Shown: positions 50,388-57,611 of the stretch, piece by piece | Numbering within the stretch: the stretch's first letter is position 1 | Layout of the letters: every line of letters begins with the position of its first letter | DNA from: Pseudomonas sp. MRSN 12121 | GTDB taxonomy: Bacteria > Pseudomonadota > Gammaproteobacteria > Pseudomonadales > Pseudomonadaceae | Direction: 5' to 3' | DNA: 64,000 nt | NCBI RefSeq assembly: GCF_000931465.1 | Contig: NZ_CP010892.1 | Coordinates: 5,045,388-5,109,387, forward strand | Notes under the pieces: generated by a model | Database searches by the model: none | Told to the model about the DNA's origin: nothing | Seen by the model: the letters and a program-made list of their open reading frames with translations, nothing else | Made by a program: the position numbers and the translations under genes

Positions 50388-51101
50388 TTACTTGGCGTCG
50401 TCTTGTTTCGCCGGATCCTTGATACCCAGCAGTTCCAGCTCGAATACCAGAACCGAGTTCGCCGGAATGGCCGGGCTCGGGCTCTGCGCGCCGTAGGCCA
50501 GGTCGCTCGGGATGTACAGCTTGTACTTCTCGCCGACATGCATCAGTTGCAGGCCTTCGACCCAACCTGGGATCACGCCGCTGACCGGCAGGTCGATCGG
50601 GCTGCCACGCTCGACCGAACTGTCGAACACGGTGCCGTTGGTCAGGGTGCCGGTGTAGTGCACGGTCACCACGTCGGTCGGCTTGGGCTGGGCGCCGTCG
50701 GCCTTCTTCAGCACTTCGTACTGCAAGCCGGAGGCGGTAGTGGTCACGCCAGCCTTCTTGCCGTTTTCTTCGAGGAATTTCTTGCCGGCGGCGGCCGACT
50801 CTTCGCTGATCTTGGCCATGCGCTCTTCGGCACGCTTTTGCAGGGCAGCAAAGGCTTCGACCAGTTCGTCGTCTTTCAGCTTCTGTTCTTTCTTGCCGAT
50901 GGCATCTTCGATGCCCTGGGCTACCGCTTTGGAGTCCAGGTCATCCATACCTTCCTGGGCAAGGCTTTTGCCCATGTTCAGGCCGATACCATAGGAAGCT
51001 TTCTGCGCCGGGGTTTTCAGCTCCACGCTGGTCTGCGAGTCACAACCCGCGAGTACCAGGCTAACCAGGGCTACCGCCGCCGCTAACCGATGCTGTTTCA
51101 T
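50388..51101 (-). CDS. fklB: FKBP-type peptidyl-prolyl isomerase lipoprotein (FklB/Mip-like)
   Basis: A 237-residue periplasmic foldase. The lipobox LVLAGC (Cys20) marks a lipoprotein. An N-terminal helical dimerisation domain (KASYGIGLNMGKSL…) is followed by a C-terminal FKBP domain (VTVHYTGTLTNGTVFDSS, PGWVEGLQLMHVGEKYKLYIPSDLAYG, LVFELELLGI). Start ATG 51101 has AAGGAA upstream. It accelerates proline isomerisation of exported proteins. Confidence 0.93.
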   Translation of the reverse strand: MKQHRLAAAVALVSLVLAGCDSQTSVELKTPAQKASYGIGLNMGKSLAQEGMDDLDSKAVAQGIEDAIGKKEQKLKDDELVEAFAALQKRAEERMAKISEESAAAGKKFLEENGKKAGVTTTASGLQYEVLKKADGAQPKPTDVVTVHYTGTLTNGTVFDSSVERGSPIDLPVSGVIPGWVEGLQLMHVGEKYKLYIPSDLAYGAQSPSPAIPANSVLVFELELLGIKDPAKQDDAK

Positions 51102-51346
51102 GCTATTTCCTTGTTCATGCGCCTAAAGGGCAATCGAATAAAGCCGCGAGCTTATCAGGCGGCCACGACCAATGGCTACCGGCATGAGAGCCGGATTAGC
51201 CCGATAAGTTCACGGCTGCAAGGCATTTGCCTGACGCTGGCATCGGATGCTGGCACCGCGGGAATGAGACTCGATCGGTCTTCCAGGTCATGGCCACTTG
51301 CCCAGCCGTTTGCCCTGAGGCATAAGAGAGCCCAAATTCGACAAGG

Positions 51347-53164
51347 ATGTACATCTTGCGCCTCTTATTCCGTGTTCTGCTTCTGATCCTCGCCCTGATC
51401 GGCGTCGCCCTGGCCGTGGTGCTGTACTACGTGGCCAACCCGAAACTGCCCGATTACGTGCCCGCCCGGCAAGTGCACTACCAGGACCAATGGAGCGCCG
51501 CCGACCGCCAGACCTACTACTTCACCCCTCAAGGCACCCAGGTGAAGGGCCTTCGATACGAATGGTTCGCCGCGCTGGAGCTGCCGTTTTCCAGCCAGCG
51601 CTTTGCGGCGCCGGAGTACCTGGCCCGATTCGGCTTCCTGGTCGACCCGACGCAACAGGCCAGTGCCGACAACCCGGCGAACCTGCCAGTGGGCTTCACC
51701 CGCCATCAGAACCCGGGCAGTTCTCAACAGTACCTGGACATCACCTGCGCCGCCTGCCACACCGGAGAACTGCGCTACAACCAGCAAGCGCTGCGCATCG
51801 ACGGCGGCTCGGCGCAGCATGTATTACCCTCGAGCGTCCCGACCCTGCGCGGTGGCAGCTTCGGCCAGGCCCTGGTCGCCAGCCTGGCCTCGACCTACTA
51901 CAACCCGTGGAAGTTCGAGCGCTTCGCCCGCAACGTGCTGGGCCAGGACTACGACGCCGAACACCAGCAATTGCGCAAGGACTTCAAGGCCTCGCTGGAC
52001 ACCTTCCTGCGAGTCGCCTGGAATGACACCCACCGAGGCCTCTACCCCACCGAAGAAGGTCCCGGGCGCACCGATGCCTTCGGCCGGATCGCCAACGCCA
52101 GCTTCGGCGACGCCATTTCCCCGGACAATTACCGGGTCGCCAATGCGCCGGTGGATTATCCGCAGCTGTGGGACATGTGGACGTTCGACTGGGTGCAGTG
52201 GAACGGCTCGGCCCAACAGCCCATGGCGCGCAATATCGGCGAGGCGCTCGGCGTCGGCGCCACCCTGAATTTCTTCGATGCCCAAGGCCAGCCGCTCCAG
52301 GGCGATGCGCGCTATCCATCGAGCGTGCGGGTACGCGACCTCAATCGCATCGAAGAAACCCTGCAACGCCTGAAACCACCGAGCTGGCCCGAAGCGTTGT
52401 TCGGCAATATCGACAAGCCACTGGCGGCCAAGGGGCGGACGCTGTTCGCGGAAAACTGCGCCGGCTGCCATGTCCCGTCGGTCACCGAGCTCAATGGGCG
52501 GCCGGTCCAGCAACTGAAGATGCTGCCGGTTGCGGTGATCGGCACCGATCCCAATACCGCCAACAATATCGCCGACCAGCGTTACGACCTGAGCGCGCTG
52601 CAATGGGACGCCGCCGAGCTGGCGCAGTCGAACGTGGAGCTTCATCCAACCCCCGGCGAACCACTGGACCTGCGCCAGCTATCCGTGGCCAAGGGCCTGG
52701 CCTACGTCACCGCCTTCGTCGAGGAACGTGCCTACCGCGACGCCCAGGTGACTGCGGCCGAACGTCCACGGCTCGATGGCTATGGCTTGCCGATTGGCGT
52801 TCGCGAACTGCGCGCCTACAAGGCCCGGCCACTGGCCGGGGTCTGGGCCACCCCGCCGTTTCTGCATAATGGCTCGGTTCCCAGCCTCTATCAGTTGCTG
52901 TCGCCCCAGGCCGAACGCGCCAGCACCTTCTATAAAGGCACCTTCGAATACGACCCAAAACACTTGGGCTACCGCACCGAGCCATTCAAGAACGGTTTCC
53001 TGTTCGACACACGGATCAGCGGCAACCACAACAGCGGCCATGAATTCCGCCCAGGCCAGCGCGGCAACGGGGTGATCGGCCGCCTGCTGCTGCCGGAGGA
53101 GCGCTGGGCCTTGCTGGAGTATCTGAAAGTGCTGGGCGGCCCGCTGGAGGCGCAGCTGCCATGA
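51347..53164 (+). CDS. Membrane-anchored di-heme cytochrome c protein
   Basis: A 605-residue protein with one N-terminal membrane anchor (ILRLLFRVLLLILALIGVALAVVLYY) and a large periplasmic part with two heme c motifs. These are CAACH (about residues 134-138) and CAGCH (about 373-377). Segments such as PPFLHNGSVPSLYQLL resemble di-heme cytochrome c peroxidases and the larger orphan di-heme family. Start ATG 51347; TTG 51356 would place AAGGATG at better spacing. It lies 28 bases upstream of a membrane-anchored catalase-like gene, probably co-transcribed. A role in peroxide reduction or electron delivery to its partner is inferred. Confidence 0.85.
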   Translation: MYILRLLFRVLLLILALIGVALAVVLYYVANPKLPDYVPARQVHYQDQWSAADRQTYYFTPQGTQVKGLRYEWFAALELPFSSQRFAAPEYLARFGFLVDPTQQASADNPANLPVGFTRHQNPGSSQQYLDITCAACHTGELRYNQQALRIDGGSAQHVLPSSVPTLRGGSFGQALVASLASTYYNPWKFERFARNVLGQDYDAEHQQLRKDFKASLDTFLRVAWNDTHRGLYPTEEGPGRTDAFGRIANASFGDAISPDNYRVANAPVDYPQLWDMWTFDWVQWNGSAQQPMARNIGEALGVGATLNFFDAQGQPLQGDARYPSSVRVRDLNRIEETLQRLKPPSWPEALFGNIDKPLAAKGRTLFAENCAGCHVPSVTELNGRPVQQLKMLPVAVIGTDPNTANNIADQRYDLSALQWDAAELAQSNVELHPTPGEPLDLRQLSVAKGLAYVTAFVEERAYRDAQVTAAERPRLDGYGLPIGVRELRAYKARPLAGVWATPPFLHNGSVPSLYQLLSPQAERASTFYKGTFEYDPKHLGYRTEPFKNGFLFDTRISGNHNSGHEFRPGQRGNGVIGRLLLPEERWALLEYLKVLGGPLEAQLP

Positions 53165-53192
53165 TCCAGGCATTCATCAAGAGGACGCTCGC

Positions 53193-54329
53193 ATGCTGAT
53201 CACCCTGTGGCTGCGCCTCGGCGCCCTGTTGCTCAAGACCCTGGTGGCGCTGGTACTGATTGCCCTGCTCGGCTGGGCGCTGGGCAGCGCCTGGTCGGCC
53301 TGGCGCTACCAGGGGCCGGTTGCGAGCGAAGAACAGATCCCGCCCGGCGAAGCCGCCATGACCCAGGACATCATCCAGACCGCCATACGCATCGTCGACC
53401 AGTACCGGGACAACACCCGCTACCTGCGCGACGCCCATGCCAAGGCTCACGGTTGCGTAAAAGCCGAGGTGCAGGTGCTGCAACAGCTGGCGCCGGCATT
53501 GCGCCAGGGCGTGTTCGCCGAGCCCGGCAAGACCTGGCAGGCCGTGGTCCGGCTATCCAACGGCAATGCCTATCCACAGTTCGACAGCATTCGCGATGCG
53601 CGAGGCATGGCGATCAAGTTGTTGAACGTGCCCGGTCCCCAGCTCTTGAAGGACCAACAGGGCCGCGGCGAACAGGATTTCGTGATGTTCAACCATCCGA
53701 GTTTTTTCGTCAGCGACGTCGCCGAGTATCGGCAGAACGTTGCCGCACAGGCAGACGGAAAAAAGGTCGCCGCCTTTTTCCCGGGCTGGGATCCACGCAC
53801 CTGGCAGGTCCGCCATCTGTTCATCGCCCTGGCCACCCTGTCCCCGCCTCCGGCCAGCCCGACGCAAACCACTTACTTTTCGGTCTCGCCCTATAAGTTC
53901 GGCAGCGCCAACGCCAAGTTCCGGGTCGCGCCGGACCCGGACAGCTGTCCGGCATACAGCCTGCCGGCGCAAAACCAGGCGCTCCCCAACTTTCTGCGCA
54001 ATGCCCTGAGCCAGCAGTTGTCGACCGACCGGGTGCCGGCGTGCTTCGTGCTGCAGGTCCAGCGCCAGGATCCGAGCCATTACATGCCCATCGAAGACAC
54101 CAGCATCGAATGGCGAGAGCAGGATGCACCCTTCGAAACCGTGGCGCGGATCAGCATTCCCGCCCAGGACTTCGATACCCCGCCGCAAAACCTGCACTGC
54201 GACAACCTGAGCTTCAACCCCTGGTTCGGGCTGGAGGAGCACCGCCCCATCGGAGGCATCAACCGCCTGCGCAAGGCGGTGTACGAAGCGGTCAGCGACT
54301 ATCGGCACAGCCGCAACGCCGCCCAGTGA
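53193..54329 (+). CDS. Membrane-anchored catalase-like heme protein (SrpA type)
   Basis: A 378-residue protein with an N-terminal anchor (LLLKTLVALVLIALLGWALGSAW) and a catalase-fold domain. Markers are RDAHAKAHGCVKAEV (probable distal His), VVRLSNGNAYP, RDARGMAIKLLNVPG and the C-terminal RPIGGINRLRKAVYEAV with a candidate proximal Tyr. It is much shorter than classical catalases (480+ residues), like the small SrpA/organic-peroxidase group. The anchor places the heme domain in the periplasm. It follows the di-heme cytochrome and ends at a strong terminator. Confidence 0.85.
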   Translation: MLITLWLRLGALLLKTLVALVLIALLGWALGSAWSAWRYQGPVASEEQIPPGEAAMTQDIIQTAIRIVDQYRDNTRYLRDAHAKAHGCVKAEVQVLQQLAPALRQGVFAEPGKTWQAVVRLSNGNAYPQFDSIRDARGMAIKLLNVPGPQLLKDQQGRGEQDFVMFNHPSFFVSDVAEYRQNVAAQADGKKVAAFFPGWDPRTWQVRHLFIALATLSPPPASPTQTTYFSVSPYKFGSANAKFRVAPDPDSCPAYSLPAQNQALPNFLRNALSQQLSTDRVPACFVLQVQRQDPSHYMPIEDTSIEWREQDAPFETVARISIPAQDFDTPPQNLHCDNLSFNPWFGLEEHRPIGGINRLRKAVYEAVSDYRHSRNAAQ

Positions 54330-54340
54330 CCCCAAAACGA

Positions 54341-54366
54341 AAAAAGCGGCCCGCGGGCCGCTTTTT
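54341..54366. terminator. Bidirectional terminator after the catalase-like gene
   Basis: AAAAAGCGGCC (54341-54351) and GGCCGCTTTTT (54356-54366) form an 11-bp stem with A/T tails on both sides. Confidence 0.9.
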
Positions 54367-54393
54367 CTTGGAAGTATCTAAACACCAGATAGC

Positions 54394-54418
54394 AAAAAGC
54401 CCGCGTTAGCGGGCTTTG
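54394..54418 (-). terminator. Terminator of the tRNA transcript, unit 1
   Basis: AAAGCCCGC (54396-54404) and GCGGGCTTT (54409-54417) pair around GTTA. On the minus strand five T follow the stem. Confidence 0.85.
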
Positions 54419-54457
54419 CATAATGACCTGGCGTTCAGTGTTCCAGACCATCGAATA

Positions 54458-54534
54458 TGGCGCAGCGGACGGGACTCGAACCCGCGACCCCCGGCGTGAC
54501 AGGCCGGTATTCTAACCGACTGAACTACCGCTGC
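54458..54534 (-). tRNA. tRNA-Asp (anticodon GTC), copy 1
   Basis: A 77-nt cloverleaf on the minus strand. Acceptor GCAGCGG pairs with CCGCTGC, followed by G and encoded CCA. The anticodon loop CTGTCAC gives GTC, and the T arm contains GGTTCGAGTCC. Confidence 0.97.
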
Positions 54535-54553
54535 GCGTAGCGTTGAAAGCAAG

Positions 54554-54629
54554 TGGTGGGTGATGACGGGATCGAACCGCCGACCCTCTGCTTGTAAGGC
54601 AGATGCTCTCCCAGCTGAGCTAATCACCC
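54554..54629 (-). tRNA. tRNA-Val (anticodon TAC), copy 1
   Basis: A 76-nt cloverleaf on the minus strand. Acceptor GGGTGAT pairs with ATCACCC, with encoded ACCA; anticodon loop CTTACAA gives TAC; T loop GGTTCGATCCC. The D loop reads AGCTGGGA. Confidence 0.97.
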
Positions 54630-54751
54630 TTTACCTTCGTTGCGGGGCGCATTATTACACAGAAATTCATAACGTGCTGATTTAAATAACAAAATTATTA
54701 AAAAAAGCTGAATTTCGCTGTAACAGACACCCGCACAATAAACTCAGGCAC

Positions 54752-54777
54752 AAAAAAGCCCGCCTAAGCGGGCTTTC
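54752..54777 (-). terminator. Terminator of the tRNA transcript, unit 2
   Basis: AAAGCCCGC (54755-54763) and GCGGGCTTT (54768-54776) pair around CTAA, with six T after the stem on the minus strand. Confidence 0.85.
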
Positions 54778-54816
54778 TGTGATGACCTGGCGTTCAGTGT
54801 TCCAGATCATCGAATA

Positions 54817-54893
54817 TGGCGCAGCGGACGGGACTCGAACCCGCGACCCCCGGCGTGACAGGCCGGTATTCTAACCGACTGAACTACCGCTGC
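54817..54893 (-). tRNA. tRNA-Asp (anticodon GTC), copy 2
   Basis: Identical in sequence to the copy at 54458, 359 bases away in the same orientation. The flanking sequence toward the terminator is also nearly identical. Confidence 0.97.
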
Positions 54894-54912
54894 GCGTAAC
54901 ACTGAAAGCGAA

Positions 54913-54988
54913 TGGTGGGTGATGACGGGATCGAACCGCCGACCCTCTGCTTGTAAGGCAGATGCTCTCCCGGCTGAGCTAATCACCC
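54913..54988 (-). tRNA. tRNA-Val (anticodon TAC), copy 2
   Basis: Same as the copy at 54554 except for one base: the D loop reads AGCCGGGA instead of AGCTGGGA (about position 17). It is the promoter-proximal tRNA of the cluster. Confidence 0.97.
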
Positions 54989-55148
54989 TTCACGTTCGGT
55001 GTGGCGCGCATTCTACGGAGCGCCCCCTGCTCTGGCAAGCACTTTTTAAAATAATTTTTTCAGGCCTTCCAAAGGCTTAGCGGAGGGTTGGCCTATGGAG
55101 CTGCGCGGAGAATAATGCCCCCCTTTGTATAAAGGAGAGATTCACCCC

Positions 55149-56069
55149 ATGTGGTTCAAGAACCTGCTTGTCTATCGCCTGACCCAAGATCTGCCTGTTG
55201 ATGCGCAGGCGCTGGAAACCGCACTGGCCACCAAACTGGCGCGTCCATGTGCAAGCCAGGAGTTGACCACTTACGGTTTCGTCGCCCCTTTCGGCAAAGG
55301 CGAAGATGCGCCACTGGTGCATGTCAGCCAGGACTTCATGCTGGTCGCCGCACGCAAGGAGGAACGTATCCTGCCAGGTAGCGTGGTACGCGATGCGGTC
55401 AAGGAAAAGGTCGAAGAGATCGAAGCCGAGCAGATGCGCAAGGTCTATAAAAAGGAGCGCGATCAGATCAAGGACGAAATCGTCCAGGCGTTCCTGCCGC
55501 GCGCCTTTATTCGCCGCTCCTCGACTTTCGCCGCCATCGCGCCGAAACAGTGCCTGATCCTGGTCAACTCGGCCAGCCCGAAACGCGCCGAAGACCTGCT
55601 CTCCACCCTGCGCGAAGTGCTCGGCACCCTGCCGGTACGCCCACTGACCGTGAAGACCGCTCCTACCGCGATCATGACCGACTGGGTGAAGACCCAGCAG
55701 GCCGCCGATGACTTCTTCGTCCTCGACGAGTGCGAACTGCGCGACACCCACGAAGACGGCGGGATCGTCCGTTGCAAGCGCCAGGACCTGACCAGCGAAG
55801 AAATCCAGCTGCACCTGAGCACCGGCAAGGTGGTCACCCAGCTGTCCCTGGCCTGGCAGGACAAGCTGTCCTTCATGCTCGACGACAAGATGACCGTCAA
55901 GCGCCTGAAGTTCGAAGACCTGCTACAGACCCAGGCGGAAGAGGATGGCGGCGACGAAGCCCTCGGCCAGCTGGACGCCAGCTTCACCCTGATGATGCTG
56001 ACTTTCGGCGAGTTCCTGCCGGCGCTGTTCGAGGCCCTGGGAGGCGAGGAGATTCCACAAGGCATCTGA
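55149..56069 (+). CDS. rdgC: Recombination-associated protein RdgC
   Basis: A 306-residue nucleoid-associated DNA-binding protein that forms a ring around DNA and limits RecA. Recognised from MWFKNLLVYRLTQDLP, the YGFVAPFGKG block, ARKEERILPGSVVRD, the basic KVYKKERDQIKDEI segment and LDDKMTVKRLKFEDLL. Start ATG 55149 has AAAGGAGAG upstream; an open frame eight codons longer is rejected on that basis. It diverges from the tRNA cluster. Confidence 0.97.
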   Translation: MWFKNLLVYRLTQDLPVDAQALETALATKLARPCASQELTTYGFVAPFGKGEDAPLVHVSQDFMLVAARKEERILPGSVVRDAVKEKVEEIEAEQMRKVYKKERDQIKDEIVQAFLPRAFIRRSSTFAAIAPKQCLILVNSASPKRAEDLLSTLREVLGTLPVRPLTVKTAPTAIMTDWVKTQQAADDFFVLDECELRDTHEDGGIVRCKRQDLTSEEIQLHLSTGKVVTQLSLAWQDKLSFMLDDKMTVKRLKFEDLLQTQAEEDGGDEALGQLDASFTLMMLTFGEFLPALFEALGGEEIPQGI

Positions 56070-56097
56070 TGCCTTGAGCGATCCCCGTTCGCGGTAC

Positions 56098-56122
56098 AGA
56101 CGCCACCCTTTCGGTGGCGTCT
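56098..56122 (+). terminator. Terminator after rdgC
   Basis: GACGCCACC (56099-56107) pairs with GGTGGCGTC (56113-56121) around five bases. Few T follow, so strength is uncertain. Confidence 0.6.
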
Positions 56123-56143
56123 TCATATAAGAAGGAACAGGCC

Positions 56144-57109
56144 ATGCGTGCACTGGCAGCATTAAGTCGTTTTGTCGGCAACACCTTTGCCTACTGGGTA
56201 CTGATTTTCGCGGTGGTGGCGTTCTTGCAGCCGGGCTGGTTCATCGGCCTCAAGGGCGCCATCGTGCCGCTGCTGGGGTTGGTGATGTTCGGCATGGGCC
56301 TGACCCTGAAGCTCGAAGACTTCGCCGCAGTCGCCCGCCACCCATGGCGCGTGGCGCTGGGCGTGGTCGCGCATTTCGTGATCATGCCGGGCGTGGCCTG
56401 GTTGCTGTGCCAGATCTTCCACCTGCCGCCGGAAATCGCCGTCGGCGTGATCCTGGTCGGTTGCTGCCCCAGCGGCACCTCGTCCAACGTCATGACCTGG
56501 CTGGCCCGTGGCGACCTGGCCCTGTCGGTGGCGATCGCCGCCGTCACCACCCTGCTGGCGCCATTGCTGACCCCGGCGCTGATCTGGCTGCTGGCTTCGG
56601 CCTGGTTGCCGGTTTCGTTCATGGAGCTGTTCTGGTCGATCCTGCAAGTGGTGCTGCTGCCGATCGTGCTCGGGGTGATAGCCCAGCGCGTGCTCGGCGC
56701 GCGGGTGCAACATGCGGTGGAGGTATTGCCGCTGGTATCGGTGGTCAGCATCGTGATCATCGTCACCGCGGTCGTCGCTGCCAGCCAGGCGAAAATCGCC
56801 GAATCCGGGCTGCTGATCATGGCCGTGGTCATGCTGCATAACAGTTTCGGCTACCTGCTGGGTTACTTCACCGGTCGCCTGTTCAAGCTGCCGTTGGCGC
56901 AGCGCAAATCCCTGGCCCTGGAAGTCGGCATGCAGAACTCCGGCCTGGGCGCCGCCCTGGCCAGCGCACACTTCTCGCCCCTGGCGGCAGTGCCCAGCGC
57001 GCTGTTCAGCGTCTGGCACAATATTTCCGGGGCCTTGCTCTCGACCTGGTTCCGCCGCATGAGCGAAAAGCCCGGCCCAGTACCGGTCGGCCAGCAGGCG
57101 AGCGACTGA
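56144..57109 (+). CDS. BASS-family (bile acid:sodium symporter) transporter
   Basis: A 321-residue inner-membrane protein with about ten helices. It has the BASS signature blocks VMFGMGLTLKLEDF, LVGCCPSGTSSNVMTWLARGDLALSVAIAAVTTLLAPLL and the ALEVGMQNSGLGAALA sodium-site region. Related proteins carry pantothenate, ketopantoate or other organic anions, so the name does not imply bile acids. Start ATG 56144 has AAGGAA upstream. Confidence 0.9.
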   Translation: MRALAALSRFVGNTFAYWVLIFAVVAFLQPGWFIGLKGAIVPLLGLVMFGMGLTLKLEDFAAVARHPWRVALGVVAHFVIMPGVAWLLCQIFHLPPEIAVGVILVGCCPSGTSSNVMTWLARGDLALSVAIAAVTTLLAPLLTPALIWLLASAWLPVSFMELFWSILQVVLLPIVLGVIAQRVLGARVQHAVEVLPLVSVVSIVIIVTAVVAASQAKIAESGLLIMAVVMLHNSFGYLLGYFTGRLFKLPLAQRKSLALEVGMQNSGLGAALASAHFSPLAAVPSALFSVWHNISGALLSTWFRRMSEKPGPVPVGQQASD

Positions 57110-57144
57110 GCAGAAAGCTTGATCCGCGGATTAATGCTGGGCAC

Positions 57145-57150
57145 TATACT
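57145..57150 (+). promoter_or_regulatory. Likely -10 box for gdx
   Basis: TATACT sits seven bases before the first riboswitch stem, so the transcript would start almost exactly at that stem. The best upstream -35 candidate (TTGATC, 57119-57124) is 20 bases away, longer than ideal. Confidence 0.5.
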
Positions 57151-57156
57151 GCGCAA

Positions 57157-57208
57157 CGCGGGGACGACCCCGCGGCTCGCAAGAGTCATTAATCTGGGGA
57201 CGACCCCG
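57157..57208 (+). ncRNA. Guanidine-II (mini-ykkC) riboswitch
   Basis: Two short hairpins, each capped by an ACGA tetraloop within the class ACGR consensus. P1 is CGCGGGG-ACGA-CCCCGCG (57157-57174) and P2 is TGGGG-ACGA-CCCCG (57195-57208), linked by 20 bases. The gdx ribosome site GGAGG (57218-57222) begins 10 bases after P2. Guanidine binding is known to join the two loops and free the ribosome site. The downstream gene is the expected guanidinium exporter. Confidence 0.95.
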
Positions 57209-57227
57209 TCAATCGATGGAGGTCATC

Positions 57228-57545
57228 ATGTCTTGGATCATTCTGTTTTTTGCCGGCCTGTTCGAAGTCGGCTGGGCTGTCGGCCTCAAGTACACCGACG
57301 GTTTCAGTCGCCCTCTGCCTACCGCCCTGACCATCGCCGCCATGGCCGTCAGCCTCGGCCTCCTGGGGCTGGCCATGAAGGAGTTGCCGCTGGGCACCGC
57401 CTACGCGATCTGGACCGGCGTCGGCGCGGTCGGCACGGTGATCGCCGGGATCATCCTGTTCGGCGAATCCATGGCGCTGTTCCGCCTGGTCAGCGTGGCG
57501 CTGATCATTGCCGGACTGATCGGCTTGAAGGTCAGCGCGACCTGA
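57228..57545 (+). CDS. gdx: Guanidinium exporter Gdx (SugE), SMR family
   Basis: A 105-residue four-helix small multidrug resistance-type exporter. The conserved Glu lies in FFAGLFEVGWAVGLKYTDGF, and the WTGVGAVGTVIAGIILFGE block is typical of Gdx/SugE rather than EmrE. It exports guanidinium in exchange for protons as a dual-topology dimer. Start ATG 57228 has GGAGG five bases upstream. Control by the guanidine-II riboswitch directly upstream confirms the substrate. Confidence 0.97.
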   Translation: MSWIILFFAGLFEVGWAVGLKYTDGFSRPLPTALTIAAMAVSLGLLGLAMKELPLGTAYAIWTGVGAVGTVIAGIILFGESMALFRLVSVALIIAGLIGLKVSAT

Positions 57546-57568
57546 TATCCCCGGCGCACGCCACCCAC

Positions 57569-57596
57569 AAAAACGCCTACAACCGTGGGCGTTTTT
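57569..57596. terminator. Bidirectional terminator between gdx and the MFS–PlsC gene
   Basis: AAAAACGCC (57569-57577) pairs with GGCGTTTTT (57588-57596), with A/T tails on both sides; the flanking genes converge. Confidence 0.88.
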
Positions 57597-57611
57597 GCCT
57601 CCGCGAAAAGC

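Noticed and set aside
54330..55148. tRNA cluster as integration site of a mobile element
   Set aside because: No integrase gene and no repeat of the tRNA 3' end beyond the tandem tRNA duplication; the flanks are ordinary core genes.
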